A stretch of 64,000 bases of DNA from Duganella qianjiadongensis (GCF_009857915.1 NZ_WWCM01000015.1:41658-105657), one strand, 5' to 3'; positions 28,862 through 38,132 are shown, counted from the stretch's first letter. Made by a program: numbers and translations. The notes: a model not told the origin generated them from the letters alone.

Positions 28862-28997
28862 ATGATTTATACGGTATAAACAGTTTATATAGTTTATTGT
28901 GTATAAATAATATAAATCGTTTATATCGTTTTAATAGTATAAATAATTAGTGGCGATTTTTTAAAAAAAACACCACGAGAGTAACAAGAAGAAATAC
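28862..28997 (+). promoter_or_regulatory. AT-rich repeat region upstream of parA
   Basis: The 136-bp spacer is almost entirely A and T. It contains repeated GTATAAA heptamers (28874-28880, 28901-28907, 28937-28943) and inverted TTTATA(C/T) copies, including a near-perfect palindrome TTTATAC-G-GTATAAA at 28866-28880. It probably holds the parAB promoter; the repeats could be operator sites or simply an intrinsically bent or easily melted segment. Confidence 0.5.
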
Positions 28998-29768
28998 ATG
29001 GCGAAAATTTTTTGCGTAGCGAATCAAAAGGGCGGCGTCGGCAAGACCACCACCACGGTGAATCTGGCCGCCGGCCTGGCCAAGCTGAACCAGCGCGTGC
29101 TGCTGGTGGATCTGGACCCGCAGGGCAATGCCACGATGGGCGCAGGCATCAACAAGGCTGGCCTGTCGGCATCTACCTATGAAGTCATGCTGGGCACTTC
29201 CGATGTCGCTACGGCGCGTCAGCGTTCCGAGCCGGGCCAGTTCGACGTGCTGCCTTCCAACCGCGAGCTGGCCGGTGCCGAAGTAGAGATGGTGGAACTC
29301 GATAACCGCGAGCGCCGTCTGAAAGATGCACTGGCCTTAGTCGACAAGGAATACGACTTCGTGCTGATCGACTGCCCGCCTGCTCTGTCCATGCTGACCC
29401 TGAACGGCCTGTGCGCAGCGCACGGCGTGATCATTCCCATGCAGTGCGAATACTATGCACTGGAAGGGCTGTCCGATCTGGTCAACACCATCAAGAAAGT
29501 CCACGCCAATCTCAACCCCGACCTGAAGATCATCGGTCTGCTGCGCGTGATGTTCGATCCGCGCATGACGCTGTCGCAGCAAGTTTCGGCCCAGCTGGAA
29601 CAGCACTTCGGCGACAAGGTCTTCAAAACCATCATTCCGCGTAACGTGCGTCTGGCCGAAGCGCCATCCTATGGCGTGCCGGGCGTCACCTTCGATCCTA
29701 GCTCGAAAGGTGCGCAGGCCTATATCGCTTTCGGCGCCGAGATGGTCAAACGCATCAAGAAAATGTAA
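28998..29768 (+). CDS. parA: Chromosome partitioning ATPase ParA
   Basis: A Walker-type ATPase that moves ParB-parS complexes and so separates newly replicated origins. The 256-aa protein starts directly with the deviant Walker A motif (NQKGGVGKTTTTVNLA) and has VDLDPQGNATMG and VLIDCPPALSMLTLN. It has no N-terminal helix-turn-helix, as expected for chromosomal (Soj-type) ParA. It forms an operon with parB (9-bp gap). Confidence 0.96.
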   Translation: MAKIFCVANQKGGVGKTTTTVNLAAGLAKLNQRVLLVDLDPQGNATMGAGINKAGLSASTYEVMLGTSDVATARQRSEPGQFDVLPSNRELAGAEVEMVELDNRERRLKDALALVDKEYDFVLIDCPPALSMLTLNGLCAAHGVIIPMQCEYYALEGLSDLVNTIKKVHANLNPDLKIIGLLRVMFDPRMTLSQQVSAQLEQHFGDKVFKTIIPRNVRLAEAPSYGVPGVTFDPSSKGAQAYIAFGAEMVKRIKKM

Positions 29769-29777
29769 GGCAATCCC

Positions 29778-30665
29778 ATGGCAACTAAAAAAATGAAAGG
29801 CCTCGGTCGCGGCCTGGACGCCCTGCTGGGCGGAAATGGCGATCTGAACACGGCGGATGCCAATACGCCCTCCACGCTGCCCGTCGCACAGATGCAGGCC
29901 GGTAAGTATCAGCCCCGTACCCGCATGGACGAGGGCGGTTTGCAGGAACTGGCCGCGTCCATCAAGACCCAGGGCATCATGCAGCCGATACTGGTGCGTC
30001 CCGTTGGCACCGACAAGAAGAGCGGCAATACCCAATATGAAATCATTGCCGGCGAACGCCGTTTCCGCGCTGCCCAGCTAGCGGGACTGGAAGAACTGCC
30101 GGTGCTGGTACGCGATGTGGACGATCAGGCTGCCGCCGCCATGGCGCTGATAGAAAACATGCAGCGCGAAGACCTCAACCCGCTGGAAGAGGCGCAAGGC
30201 ATACACCGCCTGATTACCGATTTCGCTTTCACCCATGAGCAGGCGGCGAATGCAGTAGGCCGTTCTCGCAGTGCAGTATCGAATCTGCTGCGCCTGATGA
30301 ATCTGGCCTCGGCCGTACAGACCATGCTGATGGCGGGCGACATCGACATGGGCCATGCCCGCGCGCTGCTGGCCGTCGATGGTGCTACCCAGATCACGCT
30401 GGCCAATCTGGTCATCGCCAAGCGACTCTCGGTTAGGGAAACTGAAAAACTGGTTACCCGCACGCTGGAAGAGCAGAAAGCCGCCCCCGTCGAAGCACGC
30501 CAGAAGGAAAAGTCGGGCGACATCGTCCGCCTCGAAGAAGAACTGTCCGATACGCTGGCCACGCCGGTGGTCTTCAAGATGGGCAGCAAAGGCCGTGGTC
30601 AGATGATTATCGACTTTGCCGACCTCGACATTCTGGAAGGGGTGCTGGCCCGTTTGCGCGCTTAA
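29778..30665 (+). CDS. parB: Chromosome partitioning protein ParB
   Basis: A CTP-dependent DNA clamp that loads at parS and spreads. The 295-aa protein has the N-terminal motif KGLGRGLDALLGG (ParA-interacting), the CTP-binding box GERRFRAAQLAGL, and the helix-turn-helix around FTHEQAANAVGRSRSAVSNLLRLM. A C-terminal dimerisation domain follows (RGQMIIDFADLDILEGVLARL). Two matching parS sites lie 3.6 kb upstream. Confidence 0.96.
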   Translation: MATKKMKGLGRGLDALLGGNGDLNTADANTPSTLPVAQMQAGKYQPRTRMDEGGLQELAASIKTQGIMQPILVRPVGTDKKSGNTQYEIIAGERRFRAAQLAGLEELPVLVRDVDDQAAAAMALIENMQREDLNPLEEAQGIHRLITDFAFTHEQAANAVGRSRSAVSNLLRLMNLASAVQTMLMAGDIDMGHARALLAVDGATQITLANLVIAKRLSVRETEKLVTRTLEEQKAAPVEARQKEKSGDIVRLEEELSDTLATPVVFKMGSKGRGQMIIDFADLDILEGVLARLRA

Positions 30666-30676
30666 TTTTCCCGTCA

Positions 30677-30712
30677 GACCACTTTCGTTGTCATTCATGA
30701 CACAAAGTGGTC
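30677..30712. repeat. Strong inverted repeat after parB
   Basis: GACCACTTT (30677-30685) pairs with AAAGTGGTC (30704-30712), and inside it TGTCAT pairs with ATGACA around a 2-nt loop. There is no T run after it, so it is not a standard terminator. It lies 12 bp after the parB stop. Confidence 0.7.
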
Positions 30713-30799
30713 CGGTGCCTATCTGGTTCCAACTTGGTGCAAACGGTTTTAAAAGCGTCGCTTTCGTGCACCAAATGCTCTGCTGCGGTGCAGCAAAGT

Positions 30800-30829
30800 T
30801 TGACGCACTACATTAAAGACACATATAAT
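30800..30829 (+). promoter_or_regulatory. Sigma-70-type promoter for the atp operon
   Basis: TTGACG (30800-30805), an 18-bp spacer and a perfect TATAAT (30824-30829) lie 44 bp upstream of atpI. The -10 box is embedded in the inverted repeat AAAGACAC / GTGTCTTT (30815-30822 and 30833-30840), which could be an operator. Confidence 0.75.
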
Positions 30830-30872
30830 CCCGTGTCTTTGTGGTTTATCGGCGGCTTGGGAGCTAGTCAAA

Positions 30873-31238
30873 TTGAGAGATGTGACGAGTGATTCCAGAC
30901 CGATATTCAAGGTTGTGGCCCTGCAGCTGGTGATCGTCACCGCATTTGCCTTATTGGCATGGATCTGGGCCGGATCCGGCAAAGCATGGTCGGCCGCGTA
31001 TGGCGGAGCAGTCGCAGTCATCGGTAGTCTGATGTACGCGATGTTCGTCACGCGCGGATCAAACGACCCCAAAGTCGTATTCCGCTCGCATGTGCGGGCC
31101 GAAGTAATGAAAATTTTTGCAACAGTAGTGCTGTTCATCGTCGCGCTGGTGTTGTTTCAGTCGGCCTCATGGTTATGGCTGATCTTGGGTTTCGCGGTGG
31201 CAACCTTGGCATACTGGTTCTCACTGCTCGCAGTTTAA
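30873..31238 (+). CDS. atpI: ATP synthase protein I
   Basis: A small (121 aa) membrane protein that assists c-ring assembly. It has four hydrophobic segments (VALQLVIVTAFALLAW, AAYGGAVAVIGSLMYAMF, IFATVVLFIVALVLF, LWLILGFAVATLAYWF). The first gene of the F1Fo operon is usually this one. The start is a TTG at 30873 (GGGAG upstream); a GTG at 30882 in the same frame is an alternative. Confidence 0.88.
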   Translation: MRDVTSDSRPIFKVVALQLVIVTAFALLAWIWAGSGKAWSAAYGGAVAVIGSLMYAMFVTRGSNDPKVVFRSHVRAEVMKIFATVVLFIVALVLFQSASWLWLILGFAVATLAYWFSLLAV

Positions 31239-31259
31239 TCACCAAAATCTAATACTATT

Positions 31260-32063
31260 ATGACCACAGAAATTGCTGTTGAAGGAGCGCACGAGGCGCC
31301 GACTTCCATCGAATACATCCAGCACCACCTGAGCCACCTCAAGAGTGCTGATAACGCTTTCAACCTGGACACGTTCTGGGTTTCGGCCGTTCTGGGCCTG
31401 ATTTTCCTCGGCGTGTTCTACCTGGCATCGCGCCGCGCCACCGCCGGCGTACCGGGCAAGCTGCAGAACTTCGTTGAAGCCGTGATGGAACTGGTCAACG
31501 AAGTGGTCAATTCTGCTTTCCACGCCAAGAGCAAAGTGATTGCGCCGCTGGCCATCACCATCTTCTGCTGGGTCTGGCTGATGAACGCCATGGACTTCCT
31601 GCCGGTCGATCTGCTGCCTAAGATTCTCGGCTATTTCGGCGTCCACAAGCTGCGCGTTGTGCCTACCGCCGACGTCAACCACACCTTCGGCATGTCGTTC
31701 GGCGTCATGCTGTGCATTATTGGTTTCTCGATCAAAGCCAAAGGTCTCGGCGGCTGGGGTAAAGAGCTGTTCACCGCACCGTTCCACGCCCATGGCTTCA
31801 TGGCTGTGGTGCTGGCTCCGGTCAACTTCGTCTTCCAGATGATCGAGTTGCTGGCTAAGCCACTGTCGCTGTCGCTGCGGTTATTCGGCAATATGTACGC
31901 CGGCGAACTGCTGTTCATCCTGATCGCTCTGTTGCCATGGTGGGCGCAGTGGCTGCTCGGTGGTCCATGGGTTATCTTCCACATCCTGGTGGTGACCCTG
32001 CAAGCGTTTGTGTTTATGGCGCTGACTGTGGTGTATCTGAGCCTCGCGGTTGAGAAACATTAA
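31260..32063 (+). CDS. atpB: F1Fo ATP synthase subunit a
   Basis: The stator membrane subunit that forms the two proton half-channels against the c ring. The 267-aa protein contains the conserved LSLRLFGNMYAGELLFILI helix with the essential Arg, and a C-terminal helix with QAFVFMALTVVYLSLAVEKH. It is followed by atpE. Confidence 0.97.
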   Translation: MTTEIAVEGAHEAPTSIEYIQHHLSHLKSADNAFNLDTFWVSAVLGLIFLGVFYLASRRATAGVPGKLQNFVEAVMELVNEVVNSAFHAKSKVIAPLAITIFCWVWLMNAMDFLPVDLLPKILGYFGVHKLRVVPTADVNHTFGMSFGVMLCIIGFSIKAKGLGGWGKELFTAPFHAHGFMAVVLAPVNFVFQMIELLAKPLSLSLRLFGNMYAGELLFILIALLPWWAQWLLGGPWVIFHILVVTLQAFVFMALTVVYLSLAVEKH

Positions 32064-32127
32064 GTTTAAAAATCTGTTTTCACTTTTTTAGTATCTGTAG
32101 TCTTTTTTAAAATCTTAGGAGAAATAA

Positions 32128-32409
32128 ATGCAAGCTCTGATCGCACAAGTACAAGGCATGACCGTTCTGGCAGCAGCTATCATCATCGGCCTGGCCGCTA
32201 TCGGTACCGCTCTCGGTTTCGCAATTCTGGGCGGCAAATTCCTGGAAGCTTCGGCACGTCAGCCTGAACTGATGCCACAACTGCAAACCAAACTGTTCGT
32301 TATCGCTGGTCTGCTGGACGCGATCTCGATGATCGGCGTTGGTGTTGCTCTGCTGTACACCTTCAGCAACCCATTCTTGGCCGCTATCATCGCTGCTGCT
32401 GGTAAGTAA
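32128..32409 (+). CDS. atpE: F1Fo ATP synthase subunit c
   Basis: A proton-carrying ring subunit, 93 aa in a two-helix hairpin. The polar loop is EASARQPEL. The ion-binding acid is Asp64 (GLLDAISMIG), with none of the Gln/Glu-Ser pattern of sodium-type rings, so it is proton-coupled. Residues 12-36 show the Gly/Ala-rich packing motif of the inner helix. AGGAG precedes the start after an AT-rich leader, consistent with the high expression usual for subunit c. Confidence 0.97.
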   Translation: MQALIAQVQGMTVLAAAIIIGLAAIGTALGFAILGGKFLEASARQPELMPQLQTKLFVIAGLLDAISMIGVGVALLYTFSNPFLAAIIAAAGK

Positions 32410-32451
32410 TTCGCTCCCTTCTAGGAGAAACTTTTAGTTAGGAGCAAAGGT

Positions 32452-32922
32452 ATGGACATCAATATGTCTCTCATCGGCCAGATGATCACCTTCGCGGTGT
32501 TGGTCTGGGTATCGATGAAGTTCGTATTTCCATCGCTGAATGCAGCGCTGGATGAGCGTGCCAAGCGTATCGCTGATGGTCTGGCTGCGGCCGACCAAGG
32601 CCAGGCTGCGATGGTCATGGCTGAAAAACGTGCCAGCGAAGCGCTGGCCGGTGCGCGCGAAGAAGCTTCGCAACGCGTTGCAGACGCTGAAAAGCGCGCG
32701 CAACTGGTCGCTGAAGAAATCAAAGCTAATGCACAAGCCGAAGCCGACCGCATCATTGCGCAAGCTAAAGCCGACGCCGATCAGCAACTGGCCAAAGCGC
32801 GTGAAGCGCTGCGCGCTCAGGTGGCTGACCTGGCTGTGAAGGGCGCCGAGCAAATCCTCAAGCGCGAAGTCAATGCATCGGCTCACGCTGATCTGTTGTC
32901 GCGCCTGTCTGTCGAGCTGTAA
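32452..32922 (+). CDS. atpF: F1Fo ATP synthase subunit b
   Basis: A peripheral stalk subunit. The 156-aa protein has one N-terminal membrane segment (LIGQMITFAVLVWVSMKFVF) followed by a long charged coiled coil rich in Ala/Glu/Lys, the normal architecture. It lies 2 bp before atpH. Confidence 0.96.
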   Translation: MDINMSLIGQMITFAVLVWVSMKFVFPSLNAALDERAKRIADGLAAADQGQAAMVMAEKRASEALAGAREEASQRVADAEKRAQLVAEEIKANAQAEADRIIAQAKADADQQLAKAREALRAQVADLAVKGAEQILKREVNASAHADLLSRLSVEL

Positions 32923-32924
32923 TC

Positions 32925-33470
32925 ATGGCAGAAAACGCAACCGTCGCCCGTCCCTACGCGGAAGCTCTGTTCCGCGTAGCCCAAGCAGGTAAGGAATCGT
33001 TCACCCTCGCGGCGTGGTCCGAACTGGTCGCCGAACTGGCCCAGATCGGTGCCCACCCCGAGGTACAAGCATTCGCCCGCAATCCGAAAGCTTCGGCTAG
33101 CGATGTGAGCGCCGCCATTACGGCCCTGGTGAAATCGCCGCTGAATCAGGAAGCCAAAAACTTCCTGAGCATGCTGGTCGAAAACGGCCGCGTCAGCCTG
33201 CTGCCGGAAATCGGCAGCCAGTTCCAGGCGCTGAAAAACGCCGTAGAAGGCGCAGCTGATGCCGAAATCACCAGTGCTTTCGATCTGAGCTCGGCTCAGG
33301 TGACCGAACTGGTCGCCACGCTGGAAAAGAAATTCAGCCGCAAGCTGAACCCGGTAGTTACCGTGGATCCAGCCCTGATCGGTGGTGTGCGTGTGGTCGT
33401 CGGCGATGAAGTGCTGGACACTTCGGTACGCGCCAAGCTGCAGCAAATGCGTGTTGCGCTGGTGGCGTAA
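32925..33470 (+). CDS. atpH: F1Fo ATP synthase subunit delta
   Basis: The stalk-to-F1 connector, 181 aa. It begins with ARPYAEALFRVAQ and ends with the conserved VDPALIGGVRVVVGDEVLDTSVRAKLQQMR, the OSCP/delta signature. It sits between atpF and atpA as usual. Confidence 0.96.
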   Translation: MAENATVARPYAEALFRVAQAGKESFTLAAWSELVAELAQIGAHPEVQAFARNPKASASDVSAAITALVKSPLNQEAKNFLSMLVENGRVSLLPEIGSQFQALKNAVEGAADAEITSAFDLSSAQVTELVATLEKKFSRKLNPVVTVDPALIGGVRVVVGDEVLDTSVRAKLQQMRVALVA

Positions 33471-33532
33471 GCGTCGCTTAGAACAGATTCTTCATCTCGC
33501 GTAAGCTGAGAGAAACACTTTTAGGAGTTAGT

Positions 33533-35074
33533 ATGCAACTCAACCCATCTGAAATCAGCGAGCTGATCAAGAGCCGTATTCAAGGCCTTGATGGTGGCGC
33601 TGAAGTACGTAACCAAGGCACGGTGATTTCCGTTGCCGACGGTATCGTCCGCATTCACGGTCTGTCCGAAGTAATGCAGGGCGAAATGCTGGAATTCCCA
33701 GGCAACACCTTTGGTCTGGCAATGAACCTGGAGCGTGACTCCGTCGGCGCCGTGATTCTGGGTGCTTACGAGCACATCTCCGAAGGCGACACGGTGAAAT
33801 GCACCGGCCGTATTCTGGAAGTGCCAGTTGGTCCTGAACTGCGTGGCCGCGTGGTCAACGCTCTGGGCCAGCCTATCGACGGCAAAGGCGCTGTCGATGC
33901 CAAACTGACCTCGCCGATCGAAAAAATCGCTCCGGGCGTTATCGCCCGTGAATCCGTGTCGCAGCCTATGCAGACCGGCCTGAAATCGATCGATGCAATG
34001 GTACCTATCGGTCGTGGCCAGCGTGAGCTGATCATTGGCGACCGTCAGACCGGTAAATCCGCCGTAGCCGTTGATGCCATCATCAACCAAAAAGGTCAGG
34101 GCATGACCTGTATCTACGTCGCGATCGGTCAGAAAGCCTCGACCATCAAGAACATCGTGCGTTCGCTGGAACAGCACGGCGCGCTGGAGTACACCATCGT
34201 GGTGGCTGCTTCCGCTGCTGAATCGGCTGCTATGCAGTACATCTCGGCCTACTCGGGCTGCACCATGGGCGAATACTTCCGCGACCGTGGCGAAGATGCA
34301 CTGATCGTCTACGACGATCTGTCGAAACAGGCTGTCGCTTACCGTCAGATCTCCCTGCTGCTGCGTCGTCCGCCAGGCCGCGAAGCTTACCCAGGTGACG
34401 TGTTCTACCTGCACTCGCGTCTGCTGGAGCGTGCTGCTCGCGTGAACGCTGACTACGTTGAAGCCTTCACCGGCGGCGCCGTTAAAGGTAAAACCGGTTC
34501 GCTGACCGCACTGCCTATCATCGAAACCCAGGCGGGTGACGTATCGGCCTTCGTGCCGACCAACGTGATTTCGATTACCGACGGTCAGATCTTCCTGGAA
34601 ACCTCGCTGTTCAACGCTGGTATCCGTCCTGCAATTAACGCCGGTATTTCCGTATCGCGTGTGGGTGGTGCAGCGCAGACCAAGGTCATCAAAAACCTGT
34701 CCGGCGGTATCCGTACCGACCTGGCACAGTACCGTGAACTGGCTGCGTTCGCGCAGTTCGCTTCCGATCTGGACGAATCGACCCGCAAACAGCTGGACCG
34801 TGGTGCGCGCGTAACCGAACTGCTGAAGCAGGCTCAGTACTCGCCACTGTCGATCTCGCTGATGGCTGCTTCGCTGTTCGCTGTCAACAAGGGTTACCTT
34901 GATGACGTCGCAGTGAAACAAGTGCTGTCCTTCGAAGCTGGCCTGCACAGCTACCTGAAGACCAAGCAAGCTGCGCTGCTGGCGAAGATTGAAGAGACCA
35001 AGCAACTGGATAAAGACGGCGAAGCTGCGCTGTCGGCTGCCATTGCTGACTTCAAAAAATCCGGCGCATTTTAA
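33533..35074 (+). CDS. atpA: F1Fo ATP synthase subunit alpha
   Basis: The regulatory nucleotide-binding subunit of F1, 513 aa. It has the N-terminal barrel, P-loop GDRQTGKS at residues 169-176, the VYDDLSKQAVAYRQISLLLRRPPGREA segment, and the Arg finger region SVSRVGGAAQ. AGGAG precedes ATG 33533. Codon choice is more biased than in neighbouring genes, as expected for a highly expressed protein. Confidence 0.98.
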   Translation: MQLNPSEISELIKSRIQGLDGGAEVRNQGTVISVADGIVRIHGLSEVMQGEMLEFPGNTFGLAMNLERDSVGAVILGAYEHISEGDTVKCTGRILEVPVGPELRGRVVNALGQPIDGKGAVDAKLTSPIEKIAPGVIARESVSQPMQTGLKSIDAMVPIGRGQRELIIGDRQTGKSAVAVDAIINQKGQGMTCIYVAIGQKASTIKNIVRSLEQHGALEYTIVVAASAAESAAMQYISAYSGCTMGEYFRDRGEDALIVYDDLSKQAVAYRQISLLLRRPPGREAYPGDVFYLHSRLLERAARVNADYVEAFTGGAVKGKTGSLTALPIIETQAGDVSAFVPTNVISITDGQIFLETSLFNAGIRPAINAGISVSRVGGAAQTKVIKNLSGGIRTDLAQYRELAAFAQFASDLDESTRKQLDRGARVTELLKQAQYSPLSISLMAASLFAVNKGYLDDVAVKQVLSFEAGLHSYLKTKQAALLAKIEETKQLDKDGEAALSAAIADFKKSGAF

Positions 35075-35126
35075 GCGGCACGGCGATCCTGCGGGATCGC
35101 CCTCAGCGCAGAAGGAGTAAGGACTC

Positions 35127-36002
35127 ATGGCAGTAGGCAAAGAGATACGAGGCAAGATCAAGAGCGTAGAAAATACGAAGAAGATCACCAAGGCGATGGA
35201 AATGGTCGCCGCATCGAAAATGCGCAAAGCGCAGGATCGTATGCGCGCCGCCCGTCCCTATAGTGAGAAGATTCGCAATATCGCCGCTAATCTGGCCACC
35301 GCAAATCCGGAATTCACCCACCCGTTCCTGGCTGAAGAGCAGAAGGAATCGGCCAAGGCTGTTGGCTTCATCGTTGTGACGACCGACAAAGGTCTGTGCG
35401 GCGGTATGAACACCAACGTGCTGCGTATGGTGACGGCGAAGACCCGTGAGCTGGAAACGGCTGGCAACAAGATTGCTGCGGTAGCTATCGGTAACAAAGG
35501 TTTGGGTTTTTTGAATCGCGTAGGCGTTCCTGTCGTTGCGCAAGTAACGCAGATCGGCGATACCCCGCATCTGGACAAACTGATCGGACCTGTCAAGGTC
35601 ATGTTGGAAAAGTTCGAGAACGGCGAAATCGACGCAGTCTATCTGTGCTACACCAAGTTCATTAACACGATGAAACAAGAGCCGGTTGTGGAGCAATTGC
35701 TGCCACTGCCAGCGGCCAAGAAACAGGCAGATGCAGGTAATCACAACTGGGATTACATCTACGAGCCTGATGCGGCCAGCGTGATCAATGAACTGCTGGA
35801 GCGCTATGTAGAAGCGCTGGTGTACCAGTCGGTTGCGGAAAATCTGGCGTCGGAACAGTCGGCGCGGATGGTGGCGATGAAGGCGGCAAGTGATAACGCC
35901 GGTAATGTGATCGGCGAACTGAAGCTGATCTACAACAAGACTCGTCAAGCTGCGATTACCAAAGAACTCTCTGAAATCGTCGCCGGTGCGGCAGCGGTTT
36001 AA
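35127..36002 (+). CDS. atpG: F1Fo ATP synthase subunit gamma
   Basis: The central rotor shaft, 291 aa. The N-terminal helix KEIRGKIKSVENTKKITKAMEMVAASKM and the C-terminal helix (ASDNAGNVIGELKLIYNKTRQAAITKELSEIVAGAAA) form the coiled coil. TTDKGLCGGMN is the conserved Rossmann-like segment. Confidence 0.97.
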   Translation: MAVGKEIRGKIKSVENTKKITKAMEMVAASKMRKAQDRMRAARPYSEKIRNIAANLATANPEFTHPFLAEEQKESAKAVGFIVVTTDKGLCGGMNTNVLRMVTAKTRELETAGNKIAAVAIGNKGLGFLNRVGVPVVAQVTQIGDTPHLDKLIGPVKVMLEKFENGEIDAVYLCYTKFINTMKQEPVVEQLLPLPAAKKQADAGNHNWDYIYEPDAASVINELLERYVEALVYQSVAENLASEQSARMVAMKAASDNAGNVIGELKLIYNKTRQAAITKELSEIVAGAAAV

Positions 36003-36031
36003 ACAAAACATTCAATATAGAAGGAACGAAC

Positions 36032-37432
36032 ATGGCTGATGGCAAAATCGTTCAGTGTATCGGCGCTGTGGTGGACGTTGAGTTTCCACGCGATGCGATG
36101 CCCAAGGTATTCGATGCCTTGAAAATGGCAGGCTCCGACCTGACCCTGGAAGTACAACAACAGCTGGGCGACGGCGTGGTCCGTACCATTGCTCTGGGTT
36201 CGTCGGACGGTCTGCGTCGCGGCATGCAGATCCAGAACACCGGCAAACCGATCATGGTTCCAGTAGGTAAAGCTACCCTGGGCCGTATTATGGACGTGCT
36301 GGGTAACCCGATCGACGAGTGCGGCCCGGTTGCTCACGACCAGATCGCTTCGATTCACCGTACCCCGCCTGCCTACGACGAATTGTCGCCATCGCAGGAT
36401 CTGCTGGAAACCGGTATTAAAGTGATTGACCTGGTTTGCCCATTCGCTAAAGGCGGTAAAGTGGGTCTGTTCGGCGGTGCAGGTGTAGGTAAGACCGTGA
36501 ACATGATGGAACTGATCAACAACATCGCTAAAGCGCACTCGGGTCTGTCCGTGTTCGCCGGTGTGGGTGAGCGTACCCGTGAAGGTAACGACTTCTACCA
36601 CGAGATGGCCGACGCTAAAGTAGTTGACCTGGAAAACCCAGCCAACTCGAAAGTAGCGATGGTGTACGGTCAGATGAACGAACCACCTGGTAACCGTCTG
36701 CGCGTAGCGCTGACCGGTCTGACAATCGCGGAATCGTTCCGTGACGAAGGTAAAGACGTTCTGTTCTTCGTGGACAACATCTACCGCTTCACTCTGGCCG
36801 GTACCGAAGTATCCGCACTGCTGGGCCGTATGCCTTCCGCAGTGGGTTACCAGCCGACTCTGGCCGAAGAAATGGGCCGTCTGCAAGAGCGTATTACCTC
36901 GACCAAAACCGGTTCGATTACCTCGATCCAGGCCGTGTACGTTCCAGCGGATGACTTGACCGACCCATCGCCAGCGACCACCTTCGGTCACTTGGATTCG
37001 ACCGTGGTTCTGTCGCGTGACATCGCTTCGCTCGGTATCTACCCAGCAGTTGACCCGCTGGATTCGACCTCGCGTCAGCTGGACCCGCTGGTCGTTGGCC
37101 AGGAACACTACGACACCGCCCGTGCCGTACAGGGTACCCTGCAGCGCTACAAAGAACTGCGCGACATTATCGCGATTCTGGGTATGGACGAACTGGCACC
37201 GGAAGACAAACTGCTGGTAGCGCGCGCACGTAAGATGCAGCGTTTCCTGTCGCAGCCATTCCACGTTGCTGAAGTGTTTACCGGTTCGCCAGGTAAATAC
37301 GTTTCGCTGAAAGATACGATCAAAGGCTTCAAGATGATCGCATCGGGCGAACTCGATCACCTGCCAGAACAAGCGTTCTACATGGTTGGCACGATCGATG
37401 AAGCCATCGAAAAAGCCAAGAAACTCAACTAA
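36032..37432 (+). CDS. atpD: F1Fo ATP synthase subunit beta
   Basis: The catalytic subunit of F1, 466 aa. The P-loop is GGAGVGKT, the catalytic Glu lies in GVGERTREGNDFYHEM, and Walker B is VLFFVDNIYRFT. The DELSEED-type region reads MDELAPEDKL. Length and motifs are normal. Confidence 0.98.
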   Translation: MADGKIVQCIGAVVDVEFPRDAMPKVFDALKMAGSDLTLEVQQQLGDGVVRTIALGSSDGLRRGMQIQNTGKPIMVPVGKATLGRIMDVLGNPIDECGPVAHDQIASIHRTPPAYDELSPSQDLLETGIKVIDLVCPFAKGGKVGLFGGAGVGKTVNMMELINNIAKAHSGLSVFAGVGERTREGNDFYHEMADAKVVDLENPANSKVAMVYGQMNEPPGNRLRVALTGLTIAESFRDEGKDVLFFVDNIYRFTLAGTEVSALLGRMPSAVGYQPTLAEEMGRLQERITSTKTGSITSIQAVYVPADDLTDPSPATTFGHLDSTVVLSRDIASLGIYPAVDPLDSTSRQLDPLVVGQEHYDTARAVQGTLQRYKELRDIIAILGMDELAPEDKLLVARARKMQRFLSQPFHVAEVFTGSPGKYVSLKDTIKGFKMIASGELDHLPEQAFYMVGTIDEAIEKAKKLN

Positions 37433-37493
37433 TCATTGAGCTATTGCTGAGCGGTTCCGTACGCGGAACCGCATCACAACCGACAGGATAGAC

Positions 37494-37916
37494 ATGGCAA
37501 ACACTATACACGTGGACGTGGTTTCCGCCGAGGAGTTGATCTACTCGGGCGAAGCCGAATTCGTCGCGTTGCCGGGCGAACAGGGCGAGCTGGGGATTTA
37601 TCCTAAGCACACGCCGCTGATCACCCGCATCCGTCCGGGCGCAGTGCGCATCCAGATCCCAGGCCAGGCTGAAGAAGAGTTCGTCTTCGTCGCCGGCGGT
37701 CTGCTGGAAGTGCAGCCGAACGCCGTGACGGTGCTGGCGGATACCGCGATTCGCGGCAAGGATCTGGACGAAGCTAAAGCGGCAGCGGCCAAGAAACGTG
37801 CCGAAGAATCGCTGGCGAACAACACTGCCGGCATCGACTACGCGAAAGCGCAGGCGGAACTGGCAGCAGCGATCGGCCAACTGGCCGCTATCGCCAAACT
37901 GCGCGCCAAGCACTAA
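37494..37916 (+). CDS. atpC: F1Fo ATP synthase subunit epsilon
   Basis: The rotor subunit that can inhibit hydrolysis through its C-terminal helices. At 140 aa it has the N-terminal beta sandwich (IHVDVVSAEELIYSGEAEFVALPGEQGELGIYPKHTPL) and an Ala-rich two-helix tail. It is the last gene of the operon, followed by a terminator. Confidence 0.96.
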   Translation: MANTIHVDVVSAEELIYSGEAEFVALPGEQGELGIYPKHTPLITRIRPGAVRIQIPGQAEEEFVFVAGGLLEVQPNAVTVLADTAIRGKDLDEAKAAAAKKRAEESLANNTAGIDYAKAQAELAAAIGQLAAIAKLRAKH

Positions 37917-37935
37917 GCAACGCAAGCAGCACAGC

Positions 37936-37963
37936 AAAAAGGCAGCCTCGGCTGCCTTTTTTT
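37936..37963 (+). terminator. Rho-independent terminator of the atp operon
   Basis: An A run, then GGCAGC-CTCG-GCTGCC (41-46 pairing with 51-56 of the 37900 block), then seven T. It lies 20 bp after atpC. Confidence 0.93.
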
Positions 37964-38132
37964 ATGCGTGAACAGATTGGGCATCGTTGCAGATTCTGCG
38001 AAAAATCAAAAACTGCCTGCGCCCCTGATCTGACACCAGCGCAGTTTTCTAGATGAATGCCTCCACTCGGGATGGCTGGTCTGGCCTTAATTTAATGCTA
38101 TCTTATTCGCTGGTTTAAAGCGGAGAACAAGC

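Noticed and set aside
33521..35227. 568-codon minus-strand frame
   Set aside because: Antisense to atpA, with no recognisable domain; explained by codon bias of a highly expressed gene.
35999..37372. 457-codon minus-strand frame
   Set aside because: Antisense shadow of atpD.
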